The notes beneath the pieces are model-generated. The model worked only from the letters and a program-made list of their open reading frames with translations, searched no databases and was not told the origin of the DNA. Made by a program: the position numbers and the translations under genes. This document shows positions 46,433 to 55,832 of a DNA stretch of 64,000 bases, one piece after another. Source of the stretch: Gammaproteobacteria bacterium (GTDB lineage Bacteria; Pseudomonadota; Gammaproteobacteria; Pseudomonadales; Pseudohongiellaceae); contig DUBM01000011.1 in the NCBI GenBank assembly GCA_012960305.1, positions 496,001 through 560,000 of the forward strand. Reading direction: 5' to 3'. Numbering within the stretch: the stretch's first letter is position 1; every line of letters begins with the position of its first letter.

Positions 46433-47887
46433 TTAGCTTTTGCCCCTCATACTGTGAGGAGTTTTGCCTAGAGCGATGAGGAGTTTTTCGTGAATTCCAC
46501 CAAAACCGCCATTGCTCATTACCACAATGTGGTCCCCCACCTGACTGTTTTCTTTCAGGAAATAGACAATTTGATCTACTTCTGTGAATGCATAGGCTGG
46601 CACTTCACTATCTGCGACAAGGGAATTTATATCCAAGCCTGATTGCTCTGGTTTTTGCCAGACGACCATATCCGCAGCCTGCACTGCTAGTACCAGATCT
46701 TTTTGATGGATTCCTAGTTTCATAGTATTCGATCTTGGCTCGATGACTGCAATTAGTCGAGCGCCGTGGTATTCCGCCTCAAGTTTCGCCGCCATGCCCT
46801 TTAAGGTTGATTCAATGGCTGTGGGATGATGGGCAAAGTCGTCATAAACTTTAATGCCTTCAACTTCACCGCGCAATTCCAATCTTCGTTTTACGCCCTT
46901 GAATTCCATCAATGCTTCACAAGCTGTTGCCACATCGACTCCGATATGGTGTGCAGCCGCTACAGCTGCCATAGCATTATTAACGTTGTGCAAGCCTGAA
47001 AACTCCCAATCGATAGTGGCACATTTTATCACTTCGCCAGTAGAGCCATGGCCGTATTTAACCAATTCAAATTTTCCACCTTGCGCATCCAACGTCAAAG
47101 CATTCCAAAAAACACCTCCGTTTGCTGCGAGTTTCCTGCAAATCTCTTCTGGTATTGAAATTCCAAACTGTTGCCTTGGAGTCCAACAACCCATTCCGAG
47201 AACCATCTCTAAACTAGCTTCACCATGAGGAGAAATAATCAAACCATTATTAGGAACTGTTCGCACCAAATGATGGAATTGCTTTTTGATAGCCTCCAGA
47301 TTTTCGAAGATGTCTGCATGATCAAATTCGAGGTTATTTAGAATTGCAGTGCGAGGTGCGTAGTGAACAAACTTTGAGCGCTTGTCAAAAAATGCGCTGT
47401 CATATTCGTCTGCCTCAACAACAAAAAAAGTTGAGTCTCCCAAGGTAGCGGAGCTAGCAAAATTATTACATACGCCTCCAATTAGATAACCAGGTTTCAA
47501 TCCTGCATATTCTAGAATCCAGGCGAGCATCGAACTGGTGCTGGTCTTGCCATGAGTGCCCGCAACACCTAATACCCATTTATCATGCAAAACAAATTGC
47601 GCCAGCCACTGTGGCCCCGAGGTATAGCTGATGCCCTCTCGCAACACGTATTCCACGGCACTATTACCGCGAGAGAGAGCGTTTCCGATAATTACCAAAT
47701 CAGGCTGTGGTTGTAAGTGCTCAGCCTTAAAACCTTCCATCAGCTGAATGCCCTGCTCCTCCAGTTGCGTGCTCATGGGTGGATAGACATTGGCATCGCT
47801 GCCACTAACCCGGTAACCCAACTGTTTGGCAAGCACAGCAAGGCTGCCCATAAACGTGCCACAAATACCTAGAATATGAACATTCAT
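46433..47887 (-). CDS. mpl: UDP-N-acetylmuramate:L-Ala-gamma-D-Glu-meso-Dap ligase Mpl
   Basis: Peptidoglycan-recycling enzyme that joins recovered tripeptide to UDP-MurNAc with ATP. Length 484 is normal. MNVHILGICGTFMGSLAVLA is the characteristic N-terminus. The ATP-binding GTHGKTSTSS is at about residues 110-119. VEADEYDSAFFDKRSKF is the conserved central block, and YDDFAHHPTA is the Mur ligase motif before the C-terminal domain. Cytosolic. The LON-domain gene follows. In many gammaproteobacteria ubiX lies close by; here it is 5 kb away. Confidence 0.96.
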   Translation of the reverse strand: MNVHILGICGTFMGSLAVLAKQLGYRVSGSDANVYPPMSTQLEEQGIQLMEGFKAEHLQPQPDLVIIGNALSRGNSAVEYVLREGISYTSGPQWLAQFVLHDKWVLGVAGTHGKTSTSSMLAWILEYAGLKPGYLIGGVCNNFASSATLGDSTFFVVEADEYDSAFFDKRSKFVHYAPRTAILNNLEFDHADIFENLEAIKKQFHHLVRTVPNNGLIISPHGEASLEMVLGMGCWTPRQQFGISIPEEICRKLAANGGVFWNALTLDAQGGKFELVKYGHGSTGEVIKCATIDWEFSGLHNVNNAMAAVAAAHHIGVDVATACEALMEFKGVKRRLELRGEVEGIKVYDDFAHHPTAIESTLKGMAAKLEAEYHGARLIAVIEPRSNTMKLGIHQKDLVLAVQAADMVVWQKPEQSGLDINSLVADSEVPAYAFTEVDQIVYFLKENSQVGDHIVVMSNGGFGGIHEKLLIALGKTPHSMRGKS

Positions 47888-48221
47888 TTTCTAATTCTCT
47901 ACTCTCTGCGTAATAACTAATTAGTAATTTCGGCCAATAGTTAAGAAAAGTTCAATTTTGTGCTCATTTAGAGCAAAAACCTTAATCCTTCCATAGTGTT
48001 ATAGCATATAACCGCATCGTCGCAGGATCACTTAATCACAGTCTGTGAACTGCATTCTAAAACCCACCAGCCCAGTAGAAAGTAAGCCGGCTAGCATTAT
48101 CTGACCAGCAACGCGACATCTGTAAATTATAGTCTTCAATACATAACGAGGATGCATTGCAATCACCTCTTCCCTGACGCTAGGATGAACATCTCTTTTC
48201 TTTCTCCAATTAAGTAAAGCT
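47888..48221. other. Divergent region holding a small ORF
   Basis: 334 bases between mpl (-) and the TIGR02444 gene (+). It contains the 41-codon minus-strand ORF at 48032-48157 listed below. Presumed promoters for both neighbours lie here, but no box stands out. Confidence 0.5.
48032..48157 (-). CDS. Possible 41-residue membrane protein
   Basis: A short ORF upstream of mpl on the same strand starts with ATG at 48157 and stops with TAA at 48032. AGAGGTGA lies about 5 bases before the ATG, one of the better ribosome binding sites in the window. The product is basic at its N-terminus (RYVLKTIIYRCR) followed by a hydrophobic stretch (IMLAGLLSTGLVGF). It matches the look of small membrane or leader peptides. 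No family is recognised. It is too short for most callers. Confidence 0.45.
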   Translation of the reverse strand: MHPRYVLKTIIYRCRVAGQIMLAGLLSTGLVGFRMQFTDCD

Positions 48222-48740
48222 ATGGCAGACCCTACAAACTTTTGGCAATACTCTCAGGGGCTCTATGATCAGAAAGTGGTTGCCAGCACCTGCCTTAGTC
48301 TGCAAGAGTCTCACGACCTCGATGTAAATCTAGTTCTATTTTGCTGTTGGTATGCCAGTAACTTTGGAGTCATTCCTGAAACCTTGCTTGCGGATTCTTT
48401 GAAATATTCTAAATCGTGGAAAAGAAATGTGGTGCAACCTATTAGGTCTACCCGGATTTGGATGAAAAACCATCTGGAAAATAGTCACTACCTTGAAGTT
48501 AAAGCCTTAAGAGAGAGGATTAAATTTGACGAGTTGGCTGCAGAAAAGATCCAACAAGAATATCTGGCAAATATAACCTCAAAATATCTGGTAACGAATG
48601 GAATAGCAGTAGAAAAGATTGAGAAATCAGTGCAACAAAGCACGGCCATTACAAACATTAGACAGCTGCTGAGAAGCTTAGCAATTGAATTCGATTCGAA
48701 CATCGAAGTATCAATCAAACGGATAGTGGATTCTTTTTAG
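48222..48740 (+). CDS. TIGR02444-family protein
   Basis: Protein of 172 residues matching the TIGR02444 family of unknown function, found in gammaproteobacteria. The opening FWQYSQGLYDQKVVASTCLS, the block LQESHDLDVNLVLFCCWY and the WKRNVVQPIRSTR helix are the recognisable parts. All-helical and without signal peptide. Divergent from mpl. Function unknown. Confidence 0.9.
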   Translation: MADPTNFWQYSQGLYDQKVVASTCLSLQESHDLDVNLVLFCCWYASNFGVIPETLLADSLKYSKSWKRNVVQPIRSTRIWMKNHLENSHYLEVKALRERIKFDELAAEKIQQEYLANITSKYLVTNGIAVEKIEKSVQQSTAITNIRQLLRSLAIEFDSNIEVSIKRIVDSF

Positions 48741-48831
48741 CTAAGATACGCGAATCTGTTATTAAATTATTTATTCAAAGGGACTAACGAATCCGCCTGC
48801 TCGTGCTGAATATTCCTCGACCGAATTTCGA

Positions 48832-50229
48832 TTACTGCTCAGCCGCCAGTTCAATCACAACATCCCAATTGAAGCGAACAAACCGATGCAATTCGCTGAT
48901 GAGAATTCTTTCCTGGTCGCTGTGGGCACCAAACCCAAGAGCGGCATCTTCTCTATCGATAGCAGGGCCAATGCCGTAACACTGAATTCCACGGTTTCGC
49001 AGATAAGCCATATCTGTGGCACCTGTGCTCATGGTCGGTAGCGTGACAACGCCATAGTGCTCTTGTATCCCTGCTTCAATAGCGGTAAAAGCCACAGTAT
49101 CCAATCTAGCTTGTCCGCGAGGCCGCGTGTTTCTGGCGCCAAGGCTAATCTCGATTGCTGGATCATCTACAACCCGGCGAATCTCATCCAGGAATTCGGG
49201 AATGCTCTCGTCAGGGAGTGCACGAAAATCGACACTGGCTCTCGCTTCGGAAGGAATAACATTTATCCGATAACCAGCATCGAAAATATTTGGCGATAGA
49301 GAAGAACGTAACATCGATGCGTGGCGAGGCTCATTAGCGAGAAAGTATTCGTCTGAATCACTGGCCCGGCCGGGATCTAATACATTTAAATAACGCTCCG
49401 CTGCGTCCGCAGGAGAAATACTCGCAAGACGCTCGAAATAAGCTGCGGTAGTTTCGTTTAAACGAATGGGAGTGCGCCAATCTGCTATTGCGGCTACCGC
49501 CTTGGCTAATCGCGTAACGGAATTAGTTTGCAAGGGCACAGAACCATGTCCTGCAACTCCGGTCGCCAATAACTCAACTCGATAGGGTATTTTTTCAACA
49601 GTCTGGATACCGGCGTACTGCACTTCTCGATTGACTCTGGCTACAGAGCCACCTTCGGCCAAACAGAATTCAGAATCAATCTTATCGAAGTGGTTCTCCA
49701 CCATGAACTCGATACCGAATTCAGTAGCTCCTTCCTCACCAGACTCCGCTAGAAAGATGACATCACGGTCCAATTTTACATTCTGTCTTTTTAGCTCCAG
49801 CATCACCATCAGAGCTGAGGCCAGATTATCCTTATCATCCACTGCACCACGACCATAAACATAGCCATTGTCGATGGTGGCGCTAAAAGGTGGAAACGTC
49901 CATTTTTCAGGATCGACATTCACTACATCTGTGTGCGCCATTATCAACAAAGGTTCTTTATTGCCATTGCCCTCTAATCTCGCGAGTACGTTAGGTCGTT
50001 CTGGGTCTAGAGCCAATAGCTCAACTGGAATGCCCTCTGCTTCTAAAACTTGCAGCAGATATTCAGCCGCTGGTAATTCTCGCCCTGGAGGATCACTGGT
50101 ATCGAATTGCAGCAAGGCACGATAGTGCTGCAACGTTTCCGTCTCCACGGCAGCCCAATCGGGCTCGCTAACTTGGGCAGAAGCAATCTGGGTAAGGAAT
50201 AAGCAGCAAACTGAGATAAAAATGCGCAC
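48832..50229 (-). CDS. Exported M20-family metallopeptidase
   Basis: Zinc peptidase of 465 residues of the M20/M25/M40 group (carboxypeptidase or deacylase type). A signal peptide (IFISVCCLFLTQIASAQ) sends it to the periplasm. Ligands: MAHTDVVNVD (His/Asp), YGRGAVDDKDN (bridging Asp), AESGEEGATEFG (Glu pair), FCLAEGG (Glu) and a late His in FGAHSDQE. A dimerisation domain sits between about residues 220 and 330. Likely a dipeptidase or amidase used in nutrient recovery. It stands alone, downstream of the rhlE gene on the same strand. Confidence 0.92.
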   Translation of the reverse strand: MRIFISVCCLFLTQIASAQVSEPDWAAVETETLQHYRALLQFDTSDPPGRELPAAEYLLQVLEAEGIPVELLALDPERPNVLARLEGNGNKEPLLIMAHTDVVNVDPEKWTFPPFSATIDNGYVYGRGAVDDKDNLASALMVMLELKRQNVKLDRDVIFLAESGEEGATEFGIEFMVENHFDKIDSEFCLAEGGSVARVNREVQYAGIQTVEKIPYRVELLATGVAGHGSVPLQTNSVTRLAKAVAAIADWRTPIRLNETTAAYFERLASISPADAAERYLNVLDPGRASDSDEYFLANEPRHASMLRSSLSPNIFDAGYRINVIPSEARASVDFRALPDESIPEFLDEIRRVVDDPAIEISLGARNTRPRGQARLDTVAFTAIEAGIQEHYGVVTLPTMSTGATDMAYLRNRGIQCYGIGPAIDREDAALGFGAHSDQERILISELHRFVRFNWDVVIELAAEQ

Positions 50230-50340
50230 GATAGGTTCTCCATGCTCGAATATTGAATGTAATCGAGCATATCAGAGATATCTGTAGTTTTGGACCGTTG
50301 GCCAGGCTCAGTAAACAATAAATTAGCGTCTAACAATGGC

Positions 50341-50362
50341 CTAGGTCGGGTGTCCGGCCTAG
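50341..50362 (-). terminator. Hairpin just after rhlE
   Basis: CTAGGTCGG (50341-50349) pairs with CCGGCCTAG (50354-50362) over a 4-base loop, with one wobble pair. It lies within 30 bases after the helicase stop. A T-run is lacking, so it may slow or stabilise the transcript's end and not terminate by itself. Confidence 0.5.
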
Positions 50363-50368
50363 TCGCTC

Positions 50369-51679
50369 CTATGCTGCACGGGACTTGGACGGTTTCCAAG
50401 TTTTACCGGATGAGTTCTGCTTAACTGCATTCGAGTTTGGCTTACGCCGCCGCTGCTTAGGATTGTGTTTCTTAGCAGCCGGTCGCTCGTCTTGCCGTGA
50501 GTACCTGGATTCTGACCTGCCAGATGGTTCTTCTGAGACCTGAGGGCGCGCAGGCAAATCAAATTCGGCAATATCAGCCACCGGAATAGGGTTTTTGATT
50601 AGTCGCTCAATATCCCGCAGCTGCTTTTTATCTTCATTAGTGACTAATGAAATTGCGACTCCGCTCAAACCAGCCCTACCGGTTCGACCAATGCGATGCA
50701 CATAGTCTTCTGGCACATGTGGAAGGTCAAAATTAATTACAGTTGCAAGTTGGTTAATATCGATACCACGGGCAGCAATATCAGTGGCAACTAAAACTTG
50801 AACTTTATTCTGTTTGAAAGCATCTAGAGCCTTCGTTCGTTGCGCTTGCGATTTATTACCATGGATTGCTGCAGCGGAAATATTATCTCGACTGAGTCTT
50901 TTAACTAGGTTATTCGCACCATGTTTAGTCCGACTAAATACCAAAGTCTGATCAGCATTGGATCGAAGCAATGAACTAAGCAGATCTGCCTTTCTTGGCT
51001 TATCAATCTTGTACATTTTCTGGGAGATCAATTTTACCGTGGAATTTCTCGGTGCTACGTCAATTTCAATGGGATTATGGCAGATGGTTTTCGCCAACTT
51101 GCGTATCTCATCGGAAAAAGTTGCTGAGAACATAAGGTTTTGTCGACGCTTTGGTAGCAGCGCGAGAATTCGCCTGATATCTCTTATAAATCCCATATCC
51201 AACATGCGATCAGCTTCGTCAAGAATGAGAACTTCTACCTCATCGAACTTGACCGAGTGTTGTTGATACAAATCTAGCAAACGTCCTGGTGTGGCGACCA
51301 ATATATCGAGACCACGCCGAAGTTTTTGTTTTTGTGGATTGATATTCACACCACCAAAAACCACACCATGGCGTAATCTTTCATTTATGCCATAAGTTTC
51401 AATGCTGTCTTGAATTTGAGCAGCTAATTCGCGAGTCGGTGTCAGAACCAAGGCTCTTATTTGGCGGTCATTGTTTTGCTGACGTCCACCGAGCAATTGT
51501 AAAAGAGGTAAAGTGAAGCCCGCTGTTTTGCCTGTTCCAGTTTGAGCGGCGGCCATTACATCCTTTCCGCTGAGTATTTCAGGTATAGCCCGCTCCTGAA
51601 TTGGAGTAGGCGTTGTATATCCCGTTGTTTGCACTGCTTGCAGCAGGGAATCGGTTAGTCCGAGTGTATTAAATGTCAT
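50369..51679 (-). CDS. rhlE: DEAD-box RNA helicase, RhlE type
   Basis: ATP-dependent RNA helicase of about 436 residues. Motifs in order: Q motif TPTPIQERAIP, Walker A AAQTGTGKT, PTRELAAQ, ILDEADRML, MFSATF, then ATDIAARGID and HRIGRTGRAG. The C-terminus is a basic, unstructured tail (KKHNPKQRRRKPNSNA), as in RhlE. The ATG at 51679 is used because AAAGAG lies about 6 bases upstream and it gives the RhlE-like N-terminus MTFNTLGL; an ATG at 51694 is possible. It probably acts in ribosome assembly or cold adaptation. A 430-base upstream gap may hold a long leader. Confidence 0.93.
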   Translation of the reverse strand: MTFNTLGLTDSLLQAVQTTGYTTPTPIQERAIPEILSGKDVMAAAQTGTGKTAGFTLPLLQLLGGRQQNNDRQIRALVLTPTRELAAQIQDSIETYGINERLRHGVVFGGVNINPQKQKLRRGLDILVATPGRLLDLYQQHSVKFDEVEVLILDEADRMLDMGFIRDIRRILALLPKRRQNLMFSATFSDEIRKLAKTICHNPIEIDVAPRNSTVKLISQKMYKIDKPRKADLLSSLLRSNADQTLVFSRTKHGANNLVKRLSRDNISAAAIHGNKSQAQRTKALDAFKQNKVQVLVATDIAARGIDINQLATVINFDLPHVPEDYVHRIGRTGRAGLSGVAISLVTNEDKKQLRDIERLIKNPIPVADIAEFDLPARPQVSEEPSGRSESRYSRQDERPAAKKHNPKQRRRKPNSNAVKQNSSGKTWKPSKSRAA

Positions 51680-51694
51680 TAAAATCTCTTTCAT

Positions 51695-52126
51695 TTATAA
51701 ATAGTATTTACAGCAAGCCACAGCCAAATAATTCAGGCTTAAGCAGGCTTAATTAAGGTGTGTCCGAATTGCATTCGGTTGCACTGGTGTGCATTCGATA
51801 GGTAGCTAATGACTAACGTCTATAAAGAACGTCTAGCTCAAGAGTGAGGTGTAGACTCCAAAGTGTCGTCACTGCAATAGTGTGAACTTGTAAACTGGAA
51901 TCTCAAGTGACTACATTTCTGCAGAAAGATGACCTTTGCTAAAGATGATGCACTGTTGGGTAGATTCGTTAATCCATCTCCAACGGGGCGGCACTTTATC
52001 ACAATTTAGAGAGAAAATAGCTTTTTTTTATAAAAACGTCTTATCTTATTGTTTTTAAACAATATTAACTTGGTTCTTGACGCTCAATTTACTCGACTTG
52101 TAGTTAGGAAAGCCAATAAAACCGAT
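51695..52126. other. Long upstream region of rhlE
   Basis: About 430 bases between the SDR stop and rhlE, both minus strand. The stretch nearest rhlE has two imperfect copies of TGCATTCGGT/TGCATTCGAT (51769-51800 region). A T-rich run lies near 52021. Long leaders are common for cold-induced helicases, but no known thermosensor was recognised. No ORF is seen. Confidence 0.4.
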
Positions 52127-52915
52127 CTAATATAGGACAAATCCACCGTCGATAAGAATATCATCGCCCGTGTGATAGGCGCTGGCGTCGCTCATCAAAT
52201 AGGCAGCGATACCTTCGAAGTCTTCTTTTGTTCCCCAACGCTTAGCTGGAATACGAGGAAGAATCGCGTCAACGAATCTCTCATTGGAAAAATTCTTTGC
52301 TGTCATAGCGGTTTCGATATGGCCTGGCAAAATTGAATTTGCTGTTACTCCATATTTAGCATACTCAACAGCGAGGGCCTGCATCATGGAAATTACCGCA
52401 CCCTTGCTTGCACCATAGGCTTCAACTCTTGCCATGCCCATTACTGCACCAATCGATGCTGTACCAATTAATCTTCCACCTGGATCACCAGCTTCCGTTC
52501 GTGATTTCATGTGTCCGGCAGCACATCTCAACGTATAAAACAGTCCATCTAAATTAACGTCCATGACGTGACGCCAATCCTCGGTGGAAAACTCTTCAAA
52601 TCTTCCCGTTCGAGCTACGCCAGCATTGGCGAAACAGGCATCTACGCGACCGAATTTTTCGAGAGTTTCAACGAAACAATTCTCAACAGCGATTTCATCA
52701 CGAACGTCACATTGAATGCTATGAACTTTTCCCTGATAATTTTCTAGTTCTTTTATTGTCTTTTCTGCAGCTAAGTTTTTCTCTACATTGGTTCCCCAAA
52801 TGCAAATATCAGCGCCCTGTTTTGCAACACCTAAAGCAAAGCCCAAACCGATTCCGCCATTACCACCGGTGATAAGCGCAACTTTGCCAGTTAAATCAAA
52901 TAGAGAATTAGTCAT
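52127..52915 (-). CDS. Short-chain dehydrogenase/reductase
   Basis: Classical SDR of 262 residues. Cofactor motif TGGNGGIGLG, NAGVART, catalytic YGASKGAV (Y-x3-K) with a Ser in GTASIGAV. The loop after beta-2 (CIWGTNVEK) lacks an acidic residue, which hints at NADP(H). The C-terminal IDGGFVLY is standard for the FabG-like branch. Its start overlaps the ubiX stop by 8 bases, so the two are translationally coupled. A role in quinone or aromatic metabolism with UbiX is possible but only inferred from position. Confidence 0.92.
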   Translation of the reverse strand: MTNSLFDLTGKVALITGGNGGIGLGFALGVAKQGADICIWGTNVEKNLAAEKTIKELENYQGKVHSIQCDVRDEIAVENCFVETLEKFGRVDACFANAGVARTGRFEEFSTEDWRHVMDVNLDGLFYTLRCAAGHMKSRTEAGDPGGRLIGTASIGAVMGMARVEAYGASKGAVISMMQALAVEYAKYGVTANSILPGHIETAMTAKNFSNERFVDAILPRIPAKRWGTKEDFEGIAAYLMSDASAYHTGDDILIDGGFVLY

Positions 52916-53480
52916 TTCTTCTCACTCCCTGCCAACGTTTAACAATTCCTGGGTCCAGATCAAATAGATCCAAGATTCGACCGATATGGTGATCAACCAA
53001 ATCATCTACGCTCTGTGGTTTTATGTAATGTGCTGGCATTGGAGGAACCAACACCGCTCCATTCAAGCTTGCCTTATAAAGCAACTCACAATGGCCAGTA
53101 TGCAAGGGCGTCTCTCTTGGCACTAAAACAAGTCGCCGCTGTTCTTTGAGGGTCACATCCGCGGCTCGTACCAGTAGCGAATCAGCGTAGGAATTAGCAA
53201 CTGCCGACAAGGTCTTGATGGAACAGGGTGCCACAACCATGCCATCAGTTTTAAAAGAGCCGCTAGCGATAGTGGCAGCAATATCTTTATTAGAATAAAC
53301 CTGATCGGCCAGAGCTTTGACATCCGCCGCCGACCAATCTGTTTCGAGAGAAATATTCATCTTCGCCGAATCAGACATCACTAAATGAGTCTCGACTTCG
53401 CTTTCTCCTTTTAGCACTTCAAGCAATCGAATTCCATAAATGACTCCACTAGCACCAGACATGCCAACAATTAGGCGCAT
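52908..53480 (-). CDS. ubiX: Flavin prenyltransferase UbiX
   Basis: Enzyme of 190 residues that attaches a dimethylallyl group to FMN to make prenyl-FMN, the cofactor of the UbiD decarboxylase of ubiquinone synthesis. The N-terminal MSGASGVIYGIRLLE binds the flavin phosphate, VAPCSIKTLSAVANSY and LVPRETPLHTGH are the usual family blocks. AGAGAGGA lies 9 bases before the ATG. ubiD is not in the window. It is coupled to a downstream SDR. Confidence 0.94.
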   Translation of the reverse strand: MRLIVGMSGASGVIYGIRLLEVLKGESEVETHLVMSDSAKMNISLETDWSAADVKALADQVYSNKDIAATIASGSFKTDGMVVAPCSIKTLSAVANSYADSLLVRAADVTLKEQRRLVLVPRETPLHTGHCELLYKASLNGAVLVPPMPAHYIKPQSVDDLVDHHIGRILDLFDLDPGIVKRWQGVRRND

Positions 53481-53700
53481 GATGTCATTCCTCTCTTAAT
53501 ATTGATTAGCTTATTGGACACGGTATTTATAGTACAAAAATAAATGGGCCCCGATTGTTGCATCAATTTCCGATCACTGGCAAGCAAATGCAACAACGAG
53601 TAAGATGTTGCTTCCACTAGGCGTAGGCGGCAAGTCATTTTTGGATTAAATTTAAAAATTCGATTAACACTCACCCCAACTAACTATCGAACCAATAGCT

Positions 53701-54960
53701 ATGAGCAAGGCAAATCTTTTCTACGCCCAATCCGGCGGCGTAACTTCAGTGATAAATGCGAGTGCCTGCGGGGTTATTGAGACCGCAAGACTAAACAAAG
53801 ACAAAATTGGCAAAGTTTATGCTGGCCTGAATGGAATAGTTGGTGCACTAAACGAAGATCTAATTGATACGAGCAAAGAAACAAGCAAAACAATCGCCGC
53901 ACTCCGATCGACGCCTGCTGGCGCATTCGGATCTTGTCGTTATAAACTCAAAAGCTATACAGAAAACAAACGCGAATATGCGCGCTTAATGGAAGTATTC
54001 CAGGCACATAATATTCGCTATTTTCTTTACAATGGCGGTGGTGATTCACAAGATACTGCGAATAAAATTGCTCAGCACAGTTTGGAGAAAGGTTTTCCTA
54101 TTACCTGTATCGGAGTCCCAAAAACTGTCGACAACGATTTACCTATTACTGACAACTGCCCCGGTTTTGGGTCGGTAGCAAAATATGTTGCTGTTTCAAT
54201 AAGAGAAGCCGGCTTAGATGTTGCCTCCATGTGTGCTAGCTCAACCAAAGTATTTGTCATGGAAGTTATGGGTCGCCATGCAGGCTGGATTGCTGGCGCT
54301 GCTGGATTGGCGAGCGAAGAAGCTGGCGATGCTCCCCACATTATACTGTTCCCAGAAATTGCCTTTAATAAGGAAATGTTTCTTAAGAAAGTTAAGAGCT
54401 CTGTGAAGAGATTTGGCTACTGCGCAATCGTAGTTTCTGAAGGTGTTCAAAATAAAGATGGCACTTTCTTAGCGGATGCAGGCGGAGTAGATGCCTTCGG
54501 TCATGTCCAACTAGGTGGAGTAGCACCCTTCGTTGCCAATATGATCAAAGATGAACTGGGCTATAAGTACCACTGGGCGGTTTCAGACTATCTGCAACGT
54601 TCTGCAAGACATATAGCCTCGGCCACAGATGTCGAACAGGCCTATGCTGTAGGCCGTGCTGCTGTTCAATTCGCTTTAAAAGGAAAGAATGCGGTAATGC
54701 CCACAATCGTGCGCGGCTCTGGCAAGAAATACTCTTGGAAGATCGGCGAAGCGAAACTCTCCGATATCGCAAATATTGAGAAGATAATGCCTAGGCGATA
54801 CATCAGTCGCGATGGATTCAGCATCACTGAAGAAGCCAGAGAGTATTTTTTTCCGCTGATTCAGGGCGAGGATTATCCTGAATACAAAAATGGAATCCCC
54901 CAATATGCTCGATTGAAGAAACAGCTAGAAAAGAAAAAATTGAAGCAGTGGGCAGACTGA
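53701..54960 (+). CDS. pfp: Pyrophosphate-dependent 6-phosphofructokinase
   Basis: Reversible phosphofructokinase of 419 residues that uses pyrophosphate instead of ATP. NGGGDSQDTA (about 111-120) is the phosphate-donor site, and PKTVDNDLP (140-148) with its Lys and Asn-Asp is the PPi-type signature, whereas ATP enzymes have KTIDGD-like sequence. MGRHAGW is the sugar-phosphate site. The gene stands alone in its direction. The PPi form lets the step run towards gluconeogenesis as well, which fits an organism feeding on organic acids. Confidence 0.9.
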   Translation: MSKANLFYAQSGGVTSVINASACGVIETARLNKDKIGKVYAGLNGIVGALNEDLIDTSKETSKTIAALRSTPAGAFGSCRYKLKSYTENKREYARLMEVFQAHNIRYFLYNGGGDSQDTANKIAQHSLEKGFPITCIGVPKTVDNDLPITDNCPGFGSVAKYVAVSIREAGLDVASMCASSTKVFVMEVMGRHAGWIAGAAGLASEEAGDAPHIILFPEIAFNKEMFLKKVKSSVKRFGYCAIVVSEGVQNKDGTFLADAGGVDAFGHVQLGGVAPFVANMIKDELGYKYHWAVSDYLQRSARHIASATDVEQAYAVGRAAVQFALKGKNAVMPTIVRGSGKKYSWKIGEAKLSDIANIEKIMPRRYISRDGFSITEEAREYFFPLIQGEDYPEYKNGIPQYARLKKQLEKKKLKQWAD

Positions 54961-55008
54961 TTTAATCCAAGACTCTAGGAAGCAAGGCCTTGGTTTTCTA
55001 CAATCTCA

Positions 55009-55644
55009 CTAGGGCGCTAGGCGAGAGACTTCCCAGTTTTCATTTGTTCTGGTGAAGCAAAATCGATCATGTAAACGGTTCGCTCCGCCCTGCCAAAACT
55101 CAATCTCATGGGCTTTCACTCGATAGCCTCCCCAAAAATCCGGGAACGGAACGTCGCCTGATTGAAATTTTTGCTTCAGTGATTCAAATTGATTTATTAA
55201 CACGGTTCTCGAAGTCAGCACCTTACTTTGCTCAGAGGCGATCGCGGCTAACTGGCTGTCCTTTGACCTACTGAAGAAGTATTTTACCGATTCAGTTTTA
55301 GAAATTTTTATGACTTCCCCACAAATTTTTACCTGACGATCAATTGAATGCCAGGGAAAGTGTAAACTAATTTTGGAATTCTGATTCAGTTCATCTGCCT
55401 TACGACTACTGTAATTCGTGTAAAACACAAAACCTTCATCGTCAAAATGTTTTAATAAGACAATTCGTTGACTGGGTTGCCCATTGACAGCAACTGTCGC
55501 AATAGTCATGGCTGTCGGATCGCCGACTTTAAGATCGATGGCTTGTTGCATCCAGATTTTAAATTGCTCAATCGGATTCTCAACCAGGTCTTCACGGCTT
55601 AAACCGCCGTGCAAATACTCTCGCCGCAGCGACTCTAAATCCAT
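55009..55644 (-). CDS. pdxH: Pyridoxamine 5'-phosphate oxidase
   Basis: FMN enzyme of 211 residues that makes PLP from pyridoxine or pyridoxamine phosphate with oxygen. The N-terminal REYLHGGLSREDL binds substrate. QRIVLLKHFDDEGFVFYTNY, then SRKADEL, binds FMN. WGGYRVKAHEIEFWQGGANR, LHDR and the final ENWEVSRLAP are the C-terminal signature. Convergent with the phosphofructokinase gene. A second B6 gene, pdxJ, lies at the window end, but they are not linked. Confidence 0.96.
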   Translation of the reverse strand: MDLESLRREYLHGGLSREDLVENPIEQFKIWMQQAIDLKVGDPTAMTIATVAVNGQPSQRIVLLKHFDDEGFVFYTNYSSRKADELNQNSKISLHFPWHSIDRQVKICGEVIKISKTESVKYFFSRSKDSQLAAIASEQSKVLTSRTVLINQFESLKQKFQSGDVPFPDFWGGYRVKAHEIEFWQGGANRLHDRFCFTRTNENWEVSRLAP

Positions 55645-55832
55645 ATCTAAAAATCCATCCTAAGTGAGTTTTTATAAAGGCATCGATTCTGAGCCCCATT
55701 TATTCAAAGCCAATTTCTGAAATATTTATTCACGAATAGATTATTGAAAACCTTTCCCCAATAACTGAAGTGCATTTGAAGCAAAGGGGTCGATTCTGGT
55801 ATTAAGAGTGAGAGAGGCTTAGGTTCAATGTT

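Noticed and set aside
46854-47228. 124-residue plus-strand ORF
   Set aside because: Antisense shadow of mpl.
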